NCBI RefSeq assembly: GCF_009296315.1
Contig: NZ_WHLY01000002.1
Coordinates: 434,001-498,000 of the forward strand
Length of the DNA: 64,000 nt
Source of the DNA: Salmonirosea aquatica
GTDB taxonomy: Bacteria > Bacteroidota > Bacteroidia > Cytophagales > Spirosomataceae
Direction of reading: 5' to 3'
Below the pieces are notes generated by a model. The model saw only the letters and a program-made list of their open reading frames with translations, ran no database searches and was not told where the DNA came from. Position 1 is the stretch's first letter. The number at the start of each line of letters is the position of its first letter. Shown piece after piece: positions 33,956 through 42,232 of this stretch. A program made the translations under genes and the position numbers.

Positions 33956-34555
33956 TCACTGGGTTTCATCCGGTTCTATTACCTTCGATATCCTATAACT
34001 TTCTAACATCTTTCCAGGGATCAGGTAGGCTTCAAGCCGAAACACGTCTTTTCCTCCCAGCCCCAAAAGCCCTTGGTCGTTGAGGTCCATTTTCTCGCCG
34101 TTCTGGAGAAGATATCCGTTGAGCATGGTCCCGTTCAAACTATTTTTATAATGGTGTGAATCTATGTCGGAAGCGCCATCTTGAAGTTGATACCGAAAAC
34201 GTCCCGTCCATTTATTAAAAAGCACTTCAATCGTGCAATGCCTGCGACTGATGTAACATTTGTCCCCATGGATAAACCGCTCCACGGCTACTTCACAGGT
34301 AGGTGAGGTACCCACCACGTTGGTACCCAGACGAAGGGGGTACTTCATGGTGGGATTGGCCTCATACACCAACTGGCCGAAGGACGGCAGACCTATTAGA
34401 ATATGCTCGTCGTAGTAGGATTGAACGAGTTGGTTTATGTACCCACACCCTACGTGGGTACACTGAATCGCCCCATTTTCAAAGTCCCGCGCTTTGACCG
34501 CAATACGTCTGCCGCATTTTTGACAGGAAATCAGGGAATTTTTAAACACTGTCAC
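33956..34555 (-). CDS. Zinc-ribbon/FHA domain protein
   Basis: This 199-residue cytoplasmic protein has an N-terminal zinc-ribbon-like pair of CxxC-type sites (ISCQKCGRR and AIQCTHVGCGY; Cys11, 14, 32, 37). The FHA domain spans ~75-185, with NVVGTSPTC, CYISRRHCTIEV and KNSLNGTMLNG; the SRRH and NGT signatures bind phosphothreonine. It is an expected reader of kinase-generated phosphothreonine. Start and stop overlap: its ATG region shares a base with the end of the acidic membrane protein gene (34555). There is no membrane segment. Confidence 0.88.
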   Translation of the reverse strand: MTVFKNSLISCQKCGRRIAVKARDFENGAIQCTHVGCGYINQLVQSYYDEHILIGLPSFGQLVYEANPTMKYPLRLGTNVVGTSPTCEVAVERFIHGDKCYISRRHCTIEVLFNKWTGRFRYQLQDGASDIDSHHYKNSLNGTMLNGYLLQNGEKMDLNDQGLLGLGGKDVFRLEAYLIPGKMLESYRISKVIEPDETQ

Positions 34556-35646
34556 TAGTCCATCTCCGGTAATTCGGCGTCGTTGACATACCCATCCTCG
34601 TGGGTATAGTCATTGTCGTCGTCGTAAGCTAAGGGTTCTTCCGTATCTGCCACCAGGGCTATATCGCCGATGGGTTCATCCATCACATCGCCCCAATTCT
34701 CCAATTTGTCAATCTCAGCCATGAAGGGTACCTCAATAGTCTGCTGCCCGATGACCTGCTGGCTCGTGGCATCGAATTGAATGACTGTGTCGATCATGGC
34801 GTCCCCTTGCGCATTCACAAAGGCAAGTATAGAACTGGAATTTTCATCCAGAAACACGATGGCATTGGCTACCCCATCGTGGTCGTCGTCGATTCCCAAT
34901 GCTTGCCGACCATTGATGACAAGGTCGAAAAAGGCGGGCTCAGCTATTTCGGCTTCGACAATTGGCTCGTTTTCAACAGGAAAATTTTCAACAAGCTCGC
35001 TTTCAAAAATTCCGTCCACTTCGTTCGCTTCAATATCGATAATTAGGGGTGGCTCAACAGCTCCATCTTCACTGGGTACGGTAGTAAGCGATTCATTTTC
35101 TAACACTTCGGCACTCCCAGTGGGCCGGTATCCTACATCGCTCAAAAACTCCCGCCGTTGTTCCAGGGATAATCCCTGCCATTCTTTAACAGTATAGGTG
35201 TTGTATACCTGCCCATGCCACGAAAAAATCCCACCCGGCCCTACTTCTTCGCGAGCAGCAGCATAAGCTTCACCAAAAGGCATTGGTTCCCTAACCTGCC
35301 CCGCGATCGCAATGCTTTCATTAGGCGTAATGGTACCATTTTGAACAGCCGAAGCCTTATGATGCCGTACAGGCGTTGCAGTTTCAACAACCGACCCATT
35401 TTCAGCGGCTTCGGGTACCTTGTCACCAGCCAACTCCTCGTCTCCTTCGACATAGTCGCGAATGCGGTCGAAGTTAATGGCGGCAAATGCAGCTCCTGCT
35501 CCCAAAAGAACCGCCGCCATGCTCAGCATAGCTTTTTTCCGATTGTTGACTACAGGCCCGGAGGGTTCGCTCAGCGGAGGTATTGTATTTTGGAAACGAC
35601 CAAAAACGTCGGTCATCTGTGGTTCAGCAGGTACTTTGTTGGTCAT
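34555..35646 (-). CDS. Acidic single-pass membrane protein of the kinase/caspase operon
   Basis: This 363-residue protein has a short cytoplasmic N-terminus (FGRFQNTIPPLSEPSGPV) and one transmembrane helix at ~38-57 (KAMLSMAAVLLGAGAAFAAI). A long, strongly acidic outside region with many Glu/Asp-Val-Pro stretches follows, ending in a DDDNDYTHEDGYVND-type tail. A LGIDDDHDGVANAIVFLDE segment looks like a Ca-loop type motif. I do not recognise the family. The composition suggests an extended periplasmic partner or scaffold. The stop overlaps the next gene's start. Confidence 0.65.
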   Translation of the reverse strand: MTNKVPAEPQMTDVFGRFQNTIPPLSEPSGPVVNNRKKAMLSMAAVLLGAGAAFAAINFDRIRDYVEGDEELAGDKVPEAAENGSVVETATPVRHHKASAVQNGTITPNESIAIAGQVREPMPFGEAYAAAREEVGPGGIFSWHGQVYNTYTVKEWQGLSLEQRREFLSDVGYRPTGSAEVLENESLTTVPSEDGAVEPPLIIDIEANEVDGIFESELVENFPVENEPIVEAEIAEPAFFDLVINGRQALGIDDDHDGVANAIVFLDENSSSILAFVNAQGDAMIDTVIQFDATSQQVIGQQTIEVPFMAEIDKLENWGDVMDEPIGDIALVADTEEPLAYDDDNDYTHEDGYVNDAELPEMD

Positions 35647-35708
35647 GGGTAGTAAGGTTTTTTAGTGTATCAAGTGAAGGGAAGAAAAGTAAGTCAAAAA
35701 GAAAAAAA

Positions 35709-36419
35709 TTATTTCACCCACACGGCTTTGCATCGGCCACAGGTTTTTTGCCGCACCAGCATCTCATATTCCCTGTTTCCGAAGGGATCGCGGCAGTCGG
35801 GGTTCGGACAGCGATAGCGTTGTCGGTATTCTTTTTCCAATAGTTCGAGTTTTTCTTCGGTAGATAGCAAGTGCGAGGCCAGTGTGGGAATCAGAATACT
35901 AAGCCCCGCACTTGACAGCATGGCCAAGAAGCCCATCGTACCTGCCGTCGCGACCGTACCTACCCCGATGATCGAGCCGCCCACAACGCTCCAAAGCCTG
36001 ATCATTTTTTCGCGGTTCCGGCAGGCTTTGCGCAATTCGGGATAATCATCATAGACTTGTTGAAGAGCAGAAAATTCCGTCGTAAAATCCAGTGGGTAGT
36101 TTCGGGCGGCTTCCTTTCTAGAAGATTTTTCAGGATTTTCAGGCCGCAAATCCTTCACAAGAAACTTGCTATCTGCCAGCCACACGGTGTCGCCAATATC
36201 GACGAGTTTCCGGGTAACCTGTACTTTATTGCGCTGAGCATCCTCGAAAAAAATGCCTTTTTTGCTGCCACAATCTTCAAAAATAAAGCTATTCGGCGAA
36301 CACACCATGAGCCGGGCGTGGTTGCGGCTAATCGACGGATCTGCCAAAACGACGGTATTGTCCGGGTCGCGGCCAATGGTGACTATTGACAGCTCCGGGA
36401 TGACTTCCGATGACTTCAT
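35709..36419 (-). CDS. FHA domain protein with membrane segments and C-terminal zinc ribbon
   Basis: This is a 236-residue protein. The FHA domain covers residues ~5-95 (IGRDPDNTVVLADPSISRNH, then SRNHARLMVC and GSKKGIFF). Two hydrophobic segments near 145-185 form a membrane hairpin (SVVGGSIIGVGTVATAGTMG, SAGLSILIPTLASHL). It ends in a zinc ribbon, RCPNPDCRDPFGNREY and CGRCKAVW. It is the first gene of the operon, so its upstream 229-bp region is the likely promoter area for the whole set. It could tether phosphorylated partners to the membrane (inference). Confidence 0.85.
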   Translation of the reverse strand: MKSSEVIPELSIVTIGRDPDNTVVLADPSISRNHARLMVCSPNSFIFEDCGSKKGIFFEDAQRNKVQVTRKLVDIGDTVWLADSKFLVKDLRPENPEKSSRKEAARNYPLDFTTEFSALQQVYDDYPELRKACRNREKMIRLWSVVGGSIIGVGTVATAGTMGFLAMLSSAGLSILIPTLASHLLSTEEKLELLEKEYRQRYRCPNPDCRDPFGNREYEMLVRQKTCGRCKAVWVK

Positions 36420-36569
36420 CTCTTATTCGTATTTGAAAATGGAAATTACTGTTTTAATTGGACAGAGACTCATGACACCTTATAAAATATCACTTATCAG
36501 CTGAAAGATATTATTTAAGACTTACTAATTCCGGCACTACGGCGATGCGATCCTGCGGTAGTTATCCAT

Positions 36570-36577
36570 TATATTTG
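36570..36577 (+). promoter_or_regulatory. Bacteroidota -7 promoter element (TATATTTG)
   Basis: This is a perfect TAnnTTTG match, with about 71 bp to the start of the sugar-dehydrogenase/cytochrome gene. No clear -33 TTTG is seen. The minus-strand operon promoter must lie in the same 229-bp region (36420-36648), where I see no equally good match for it. Confidence 0.4.
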
Positions 36578-36648
36578 TCTTTGAAAAAGTGATATATCTT
36601 TTAATTCTGTTTCGTTAAGCCTAATATCCCTATCAACTATAATCTATC

Positions 36649-39294
36649 ATGCCCAAGATACTTCTAAGCCTTTTTTACGCTTTCCTGATCCTGTACTGGA
36701 CCAATGTCAAGCAGACAACCTCTCTCACTTCGACGGACTACCAACGGATAACTGTTGCGGACTCTCTGCCCAATGCCGCCAAATGGCCCGCTGAACTCAC
36801 CATTACCCACTTTGCCAATCATGACGTTACGCCCAGTCCGGCTTGTCTGGCGGTAGCTCCCACGGGCGAGGTGTACGTAGGGGTGGACATGATCGGTTCG
36901 CTCGGCAAAAAGCCCGGCAAGGGTAGCATCGTCAAGCTGGTGGATACCAACCACGATGGCAAAATGGATCAGCATTCCACCTTTGCCGTGGTCGATAACC
37001 CGCGCGGTATCATTGCCCAGGGTAATCAGGTATTTGTGCTGCACACGGTTTTTTCTGAGGAAAGTGGCATCGCCGAAGGAATGGATCTGGTGGTTTTTGA
37101 AGATAAAAATAAGGATGGCAAAGCCGATGGCGCACCCAAGCCCCTGATTCAGCATATCAGTTCACCCAAATTCTTACAAAGCCGGGGTACCGACCACGCT
37201 ACCAACGGTATCCGCATGGGCATCGACGGCTGGATTTATATCGCTGTAGGTGATTTTGGCTTTGTTAATGCCGAAGATCGTTCAGGCAAAAAACTCACGC
37301 AACTCGGTGGTGGCATCCTGCGTGTCCGCCCCGACGGCACCGAAATGGAGGTTTATACCCACGGTCTGCGCAATATCTACGATGTAGCCATCGACCCTTA
37401 CATGAATATCTTCACGCGCGGCAATACCAACGACGGCGGCGGCTGGAATATTCGTTTCATTCATCAGATCCAGTCGGGCGAGTATGGATACCCTGTTCTT
37501 TTCCAGCACTTTACCGAAGAAATTCTCCCCGCGCTCGTGGACGTAGGCGGCGGTTCGGGGACGGGTGCTCTGTTTATGGATGACCCTACCTGGCCCACTA
37601 AGTATAACCATGTACCCATGATGGCCGATTGGGGACGCAGTCAATTGTACATTCACCGCGTGACGCCCGATGGGCCAAGCTACACCCAGAAGGAGGAGGA
37701 ATTTGTGAAGCTAGCCCAGATCACCGACGTGGACATCGACGCGTCTGGCCGGGCATACATGTCGGCCTGGGACGGGGCGGGCTACTCGGGCAATCCAAAT
37801 AAGGGCTTCGTGGTGCGGGCTGTACCCAATAACTGGCAGTTTAAAGCCTTTCCTGACGTAACCAAACTCTCCGTCGATCAGGTAGCTGCGATCCTCAAAT
37901 CCGAAAGTGGCGTGGCCCGACTGGCTGCGCAGCAGGAACTTCTGACCCGTCCGGCCAAACAAACCATCGACGCCAGTTGGAAAATCGCGGCGGACAGGAG
38001 TCAGCCCGACTACGTACGCGTAGCGGCCATGTACACCTATGCGCAGACAGCGGGTGCCGACGGCATCGCCAATCTGACCAAGCTAACCACCGAGCCCAGC
38101 ATGCGCGAGTACGCGCTTCGTGCCCTGGCCGACCGCAAGCCTTACCTCGATAAGGTACCCCTCGAACCCTTTACCAAAGCCCTAAAAGAAGGTACCCCTC
38201 GCGTACAGGCCGCGGCAATTGTCGGCATGGGGCGGCTGGGACGCAAGGAAGCGGCTACCGAATTATTATCGGTAAAGGTACCCTCTTCCTTCGTAGCGCC
38301 CGCCATGGGTACCGAAGGTCCGCACGCGACGCCCAACTCGGCTATTGTGCTACCCCACCTGGCAGTGCGGGCGCTGGTGAGTCTGGATGCCGTGGATGCG
38401 GCGGTCAAAGCCATAGGTACCCCCAATTCTACGCTGGCGCTGTGGGCATTGCGCTACATGCACGATCCGAATGCCGTGAACGGCTTGATGGCAGCCTATC
38501 AGAAAGCATCAGACGACGACTTAAAATCGCAAATTTTGACTACCCTGGCCAGGCTCTACAAAGAAGAAGCTCCCTACGACGGCTCGTGGTGGTGGAGTAC
38601 CCGGCCCGACACCCACGGCCCCTATTACAAGGCCATTACCTGGGAATCATCGCCGGAAATCAAGACATTCCTGTTGAAAGAATGGAACAAATCCTCTGAC
38701 AAGCAATTCTATACCGATCTGAACGACAAGCTACGGATGGAAATTCCGGAATTTGGTACCAACGAAAAGGTAGCCGTGAAGGAAGAAGTGAAAGTGGATT
38801 TGAATAAAATCAAAAACAAAAAAGGCCAGGTAGGTGAGGCTTCCATTGAAGATGTGATGCTGGCGATGGACAAAATCAAGGGTGACCCGGCAGTGGGCAA
38901 AACGCTCTTTACCCGGCAAGGGTGCGTGGCCTGCCACAGCCTGAGCAAAAGCGAAACCATGAAAGGGCCCTTTATGGGGCAGATCGGCTCGATCATGAAC
39001 CGCGAACAGATTGCCGAGTCGATTCTGAAACCCAACGCATCCATTTCGCAGGGCTTCGCGACGGTAACGATCACCGCCAAAGGCAACAAAACTTACATGG
39101 GTTTCGTCACGGAAGAATCGGCCGATCAATTGGTACTTCGCGACATCGCCGGACAAGTGACCCGCATCAAGACCTCCGACATTGTGAAACGTCAGGAAAT
39201 GGAAACTTCCATGATGCCCGCCGGATTGGCCAACGCCCTGTCCTACGAGGAATTCGCTTCGCTGATTACGTTCCTTTCGCAGCAGAAGAAGTAA
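36649..39294 (+). CDS. Exported sugar-dehydrogenase-like / HEAT-repeat / cytochrome c fusion
   Basis: This 881-residue protein has an N-terminal signal segment. Residues ~50-400 form a six-bladed propeller like that of PQQ-dependent aldose/sorbosone dehydrogenases (PSPACLAVAPTGEVYVGVD, TDHATNGIRMGIDGWIYIAV), with Asp-rich Ca-like loops (DTNHDGKMD, DKNKDGKAD). A HEAT-type helical part covers ~430-690. Class I cytochrome c lies near 740-870 with the heme motif CVACH (GKTLFTRQGCVACHSL) and a later Met ligand candidate. Such membrane-bound dehydrogenase/cytochrome fusions occur in Bacteroidota and Planctomycetes, oxidising sugars or alcohols and passing electrons to the respiratory chain. The substrate is unknown. 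A strong terminator follows. Confidence 0.85.
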   Translation: MPKILLSLFYAFLILYWTNVKQTTSLTSTDYQRITVADSLPNAAKWPAELTITHFANHDVTPSPACLAVAPTGEVYVGVDMIGSLGKKPGKGSIVKLVDTNHDGKMDQHSTFAVVDNPRGIIAQGNQVFVLHTVFSEESGIAEGMDLVVFEDKNKDGKADGAPKPLIQHISSPKFLQSRGTDHATNGIRMGIDGWIYIAVGDFGFVNAEDRSGKKLTQLGGGILRVRPDGTEMEVYTHGLRNIYDVAIDPYMNIFTRGNTNDGGGWNIRFIHQIQSGEYGYPVLFQHFTEEILPALVDVGGGSGTGALFMDDPTWPTKYNHVPMMADWGRSQLYIHRVTPDGPSYTQKEEEFVKLAQITDVDIDASGRAYMSAWDGAGYSGNPNKGFVVRAVPNNWQFKAFPDVTKLSVDQVAAILKSESGVARLAAQQELLTRPAKQTIDASWKIAADRSQPDYVRVAAMYTYAQTAGADGIANLTKLTTEPSMREYALRALADRKPYLDKVPLEPFTKALKEGTPRVQAAAIVGMGRLGRKEAATELLSVKVPSSFVAPAMGTEGPHATPNSAIVLPHLAVRALVSLDAVDAAVKAIGTPNSTLALWALRYMHDPNAVNGLMAAYQKASDDDLKSQILTTLARLYKEEAPYDGSWWWSTRPDTHGPYYKAITWESSPEIKTFLLKEWNKSSDKQFYTDLNDKLRMEIPEFGTNEKVAVKEEVKVDLNKIKNKKGQVGEASIEDVMLAMDKIKGDPAVGKTLFTRQGCVACHSLSKSETMKGPFMGQIGSIMNREQIAESILKPNASISQGFATVTITAKGNKTYMGFVTEESADQLVLRDIAGQVTRIKTSDIVKRQEMETSMMPAGLANALSYEEFASLITFLSQQKK

Positions 39295-39313
39295 TAGGTA
39301 CCTCTGTCAATAT

Positions 39314-39355
39314 AAATCCCCCAGAAAAGAATACATATTCTTTTCTGGGGGATTT
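39314..39355. terminator. Rho-independent terminator
   Basis: A 20-bp perfect inverted repeat (AAATCCCCCAGAAAAGAATA and its complement 39336-39355) with a 2-nt centre is followed by T-rich DNA. It lies between the cytochrome fusion gene and the convergent DUF5618-like gene. Confidence 0.9.
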
Positions 39356-39372
39356 GTTATATTGTTTGCGAC

Positions 39373-39750
39373 TCAGGCTGCGGCCTTGCGCTGCTCGACC
39401 CAGTTGATGATTTTCTCCGCCTGTTCCAAGCCTCCAGCAGCCACGCCAGCCACAGGATTTCCGTCATAACTCATGGATAAATGAAGGGTATCATAAGCCC
39501 CTACAAACGAGTGAAGGAGTTTTTTATCTAATTTCCCTAATTGTTGTTTATACCATTCCACATCCTTGCGGCCTTTGGTTTTCTTTCCCAATAGTTCATC
39601 AAGAGCCACCAAGACACCCGCATAAGCCGTGTGCCCCGCCATTTTGACGTACTTGACATCCTGGTAAAGTCCATCTTCCTTCCCCGCTTTCTCACTTAGA
39701 ATTTCACGGGCATTTTCGAGATATCGCTTCGCTTCCTGAATCTGATCCAT
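39373..39750 (-). CDS. DUF5618-like cytoplasmic protein
   Basis: This 125-residue helical protein resembles the DUF5618 family in length and layout (IQEAKRYLENAREILSEKAG, KMAGHTAYAGVLVALDELLG, YDTLHLSMSYDGN). It has no export signal or catalytic motif. The family often co-occurs with toxin-antitoxin-like or stress genes, but nothing of that sort is visible next to it. Function is unknown. It ends near the shared terminator of the cytochrome gene. Confidence 0.72.
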   Translation of the reverse strand: MDQIQEAKRYLENAREILSEKAGKEDGLYQDVKYVKMAGHTAYAGVLVALDELLGKKTKGRKDVEWYKQQLGKLDKKLLHSFVGAYDTLHLSMSYDGNPVAGVAAGGLEQAEKIINWVEQRKAAA

Positions 39751-39851
39751 AGTTTCGTTTATTGAAAAGTGCTAGCAGGGCTGTAATTTAATAAAAAAAC
39801 TTATCCGTTTTTGTCCATGATCTACAAACAAAGTAGGACATTTGAAACCCA

Positions 39852-40511
39852 CTATCCGAACAACTCCGCCACCCGCTCGTAGGTCATTTCCTGATAATCC
39901 TTGATGTATTCGTCACAGGGTGGAAGTTCATCAACTCCATGCGAAGTAAGTACCCCCACGACTTTCATGCCCGCTTTGATGGCCGCCGAAACGCCTGAGA
40001 AGGAGTCTTCAAACACTACGCAGTTTTCGGGCTTTACGCCCAGCCGCTCGGCGGAAGTAAGGTACACCTGCGGGTCGGGCTTGTGTTTGGTCACGTCCTC
40101 ACTGGCCATGAACGATTCCATGTGATCGGATAAGTTCAATTTTCCGGCGATCAAATCCAGGTTGGCGCGGGGGGCCGAGGTAGCCACGGCGGTTTTGATT
40201 CCATTGGCTTTCAAATCTTTCAAAAAAGCCATGAAGCCATGGACGGGATCGACATGGGGTTCATAAATTTCGCGAAACAGGCTTTCCTTCTCGTCTTCGA
40301 GTTGGGCAAACTCCTCGCCTACCACGTCCCGTTGCAGGAAGTGTTTGAGGATGTAGCTGTTGCTTTTGCCAAACATGTGTTGGGCAAATTCCTCGTCGGT
40401 CGGACTCAGGTTGCGCTTGGCAAAAAACTCCCTGAACGCTTGTGAATGGTAGGGATTGGTATGGCAGATGACACCATCCATGTCGAAAATAACGGCAAAT
40501 TGTGTTTTCAT
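39852..40511 (-). CDS. HAD-superfamily hydrolase, beta-phosphoglucomutase-like
   Basis: This 219-residue enzyme has the nucleophile motif IFDMDGVICHT (Asp10, Asp12), a helical cap (~18-85), ATSAPRANLD (motif II), KHKPDPQVYL and EDSFSGVSAAIKAGM (motif IV). It belongs to the cap-C1 branch that includes beta-phosphoglucomutase and sugar-phosphate phosphatases. The precise substrate is not readable. A perfect TACCTTTG promoter core lies only five bases before the ATG, so the mRNA may be leaderless (see the promoter entry). Confidence 0.85.
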   Translation of the reverse strand: MKTQFAVIFDMDGVICHTNPYHSQAFREFFAKRNLSPTDEEFAQHMFGKSNSYILKHFLQRDVVGEEFAQLEDEKESLFREIYEPHVDPVHGFMAFLKDLKANGIKTAVATSAPRANLDLIAGKLNLSDHMESFMASEDVTKHKPDPQVYLTSAERLGVKPENCVVFEDSFSGVSAAIKAGMKVVGVLTSHGVDELPPCDEYIKDYQEMTYERVAELFG

Positions 40512-40515
40512 GCCG

Positions 40516-40550
40516 CAAAGGTAGGGAGCCGGGGCCGATTTATTCCCAAA
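40516..40550 (-). promoter_or_regulatory. Promoter giving a possibly leaderless mRNA
   Basis: On the minus strand, TTTG (plus 40547-40550) is followed 23 bp later by TACCTTTG (plus 40516-40523), then only GCGGC before the ATG at 40511. Transcription starting 5-7 bases after the -7 box would begin at or next to the ATG. The element overlaps the end of the upstream subtilase gene. Confidence 0.45.
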
Positions 40551-42069
40551 TTACCTCGATGGACCGGTCTTTCAGGTCGATGGTCGTAAACTCCTCGCCG
40601 TTCTGTTTTTTGAGCGAGATTTTACCATCCTGTACCTTGGCAATCTGCTGCGAGATCACGTCCTTCTTGTTTTTCTTGCGATAAATCACCAGCAGGTTTT
40701 CGTCCGTAGCCACATCGATGGTGCAGGTTTTACCACTTACCTTGATGGAAGTACTATTATTGGGCAGGTAGGGGGCCTTAGCCAGGGCCAGCGCGCGGGT
40801 CGCTAAAGGTACCCCATACCCTACATAGTTGTTGCCGTAGGGGTACAGATGTGCGGATTTTTCAATCAGATCCATCAGTTCTTTATTGGATAATTTCGGG
40901 TTGGCTTCCATCAGGCAAGCCGCAAAACCCGTAATGACCGGAGCCGAGAGTGAGGTACCATACAGTGAAAAGCACGACACATTGGGCTTTAGGTAGGGAA
41001 GGAACTCCGGCCCGATGCTACTGTACCCAATCCGGTTCCAGAGCCGCATGTTGGTCGCCCCTACGGCAAGTACCCCTTTCGCGTCGGCGGGGGTAGAGAT
41101 AATGCGCCAATTTTTATCTTCGCCTTCGTTACCGGCCGATACCACCAGCATAATACCTTTCTGGTCTACGGCGATCTGGGCGGCACGGGCGATGGCGCTC
41201 GTTTTGCCGTCCATCTGCTTGGGTTCGTAGTTTTCCTGCGGATCGGTAAACCCACGCGCGTAGCCGAGCGAAGTATTGATCAAACGTACCCCCAGACTGT
41301 CCATCCATTCCATCGCCGCGATCCAGTTGTCCTCCTCGCCGCGCCATTCGCGCAGGGAATAATCCGTGCGGGCGAGGTAAAATTTAGCGTTCAGAGCTGT
41401 CCCGTACTGTACCTGGTCGTCGATATCCAGGCCTGCAATGGCCGCCATCACTTCGGTACCGTGCATGTCGGAGTACGACTCGGCGGTCGTAAACAGCCAC
41501 TCGCCGGGTTGGTTAGGCTTCACGTAGTCGCGGATGCCGAGAATACGCTTATTGGAAAATACGTGCCGCAACGAATGCGACGAATCGGCTCCATAAAATC
41601 CGGCGTCGATGATACCCACCGTCACGCCCTTGCCGGTAATATTTGATTTCAGAAAAGACTCCGACTGCACCTGCGACATCACTGGGGCCAGCGCGGCGCG
41701 GTCGACGGGCCGGGTACTGGCGATGACAAAATCAGAATTCATAGGTACTACCTCCTGCACGAAATCCAGTTTGCGTACTTCACCTACCTGCAAGAGATCA
41801 AGCGATGCCGAAACAGCATTGAGCCAACGCGAAGAGTATATAGGTTGAATCTGCTTTTCTTTCAGTGTGGCAAGATAGCTTTCCCGCACGGGAAGGTCGG
41901 TTTCTTCGTACAAGGGCAGGCCAAAATTCTTCCGGTTTTCCAGGGTGGTTTGCGAAATGGCAGGCCGGGCGGTGGCATCCTTGTCTTTGAGGTAGATCCA
42001 GTATTTAGGCTGTGCCGACAGGGCGGTTGTAAAGAAAGCCAGCAATAAAAACAGTTTTCCGGAGCGCAT
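40540..42069 (-). CDS. Exported subtilisin-like (S8) serine protease
   Basis: This 509-residue protein has a signal peptide (MRSGKLFLLLAFFTTALSAQ), a propeptide (~22-110, KYWIYLKDKDATARP and later) and the S8 catalytic triad Asp155 (VGIIDAGFYG), His203 (DMHGTEVMAA) and Ser373 (YGTSLSAP), with LVVSAGNEGE for the oxyanion Asn. It has a C-terminal beta domain of ~70 residues. It would be secreted or periplasmic and cleave proteins or peptides. The stop is followed at once by the HAD gene's promoter. A short non-coding gap divides it from the divergent aminopeptidase gene. Confidence 0.93.
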   Translation of the reverse strand: MRSGKLFLLLAFFTTALSAQPKYWIYLKDKDATARPAISQTTLENRKNFGLPLYEETDLPVRESYLATLKEKQIQPIYSSRWLNAVSASLDLLQVGEVRKLDFVQEVVPMNSDFVIASTRPVDRAALAPVMSQVQSESFLKSNITGKGVTVGIIDAGFYGADSSHSLRHVFSNKRILGIRDYVKPNQPGEWLFTTAESYSDMHGTEVMAAIAGLDIDDQVQYGTALNAKFYLARTDYSLREWRGEEDNWIAAMEWMDSLGVRLINTSLGYARGFTDPQENYEPKQMDGKTSAIARAAQIAVDQKGIMLVVSAGNEGEDKNWRIISTPADAKGVLAVGATNMRLWNRIGYSSIGPEFLPYLKPNVSCFSLYGTSLSAPVITGFAACLMEANPKLSNKELMDLIEKSAHLYPYGNNYVGYGVPLATRALALAKAPYLPNNSTSIKVSGKTCTIDVATDENLLVIYRKKNKKDVISQQIAKVQDGKISLKKQNGEEFTTIDLKDRSIEVIWE

Positions 42070-42232
42070 ATGCTTGATAGACTAGGTTAAGATTCCAATC
42101 TTTGCAAGATAAACGTAAAATTTTATATTATGTGGTGTTATACGGGCAACTTGTCCATACTACACTGTCATTCTTATCCCTAAAAAACGTGCTGGAAACC
42201 GGAATGCCGGGCTGCCCGTACTCCAACGAACT

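Noticed and set aside
27544-36419. Type VI secretion regulatory cluster
   Set aside because: Kinase, PP2C and FHA genes also accompany type VI secretion, but no secretion structural genes are present in the window.
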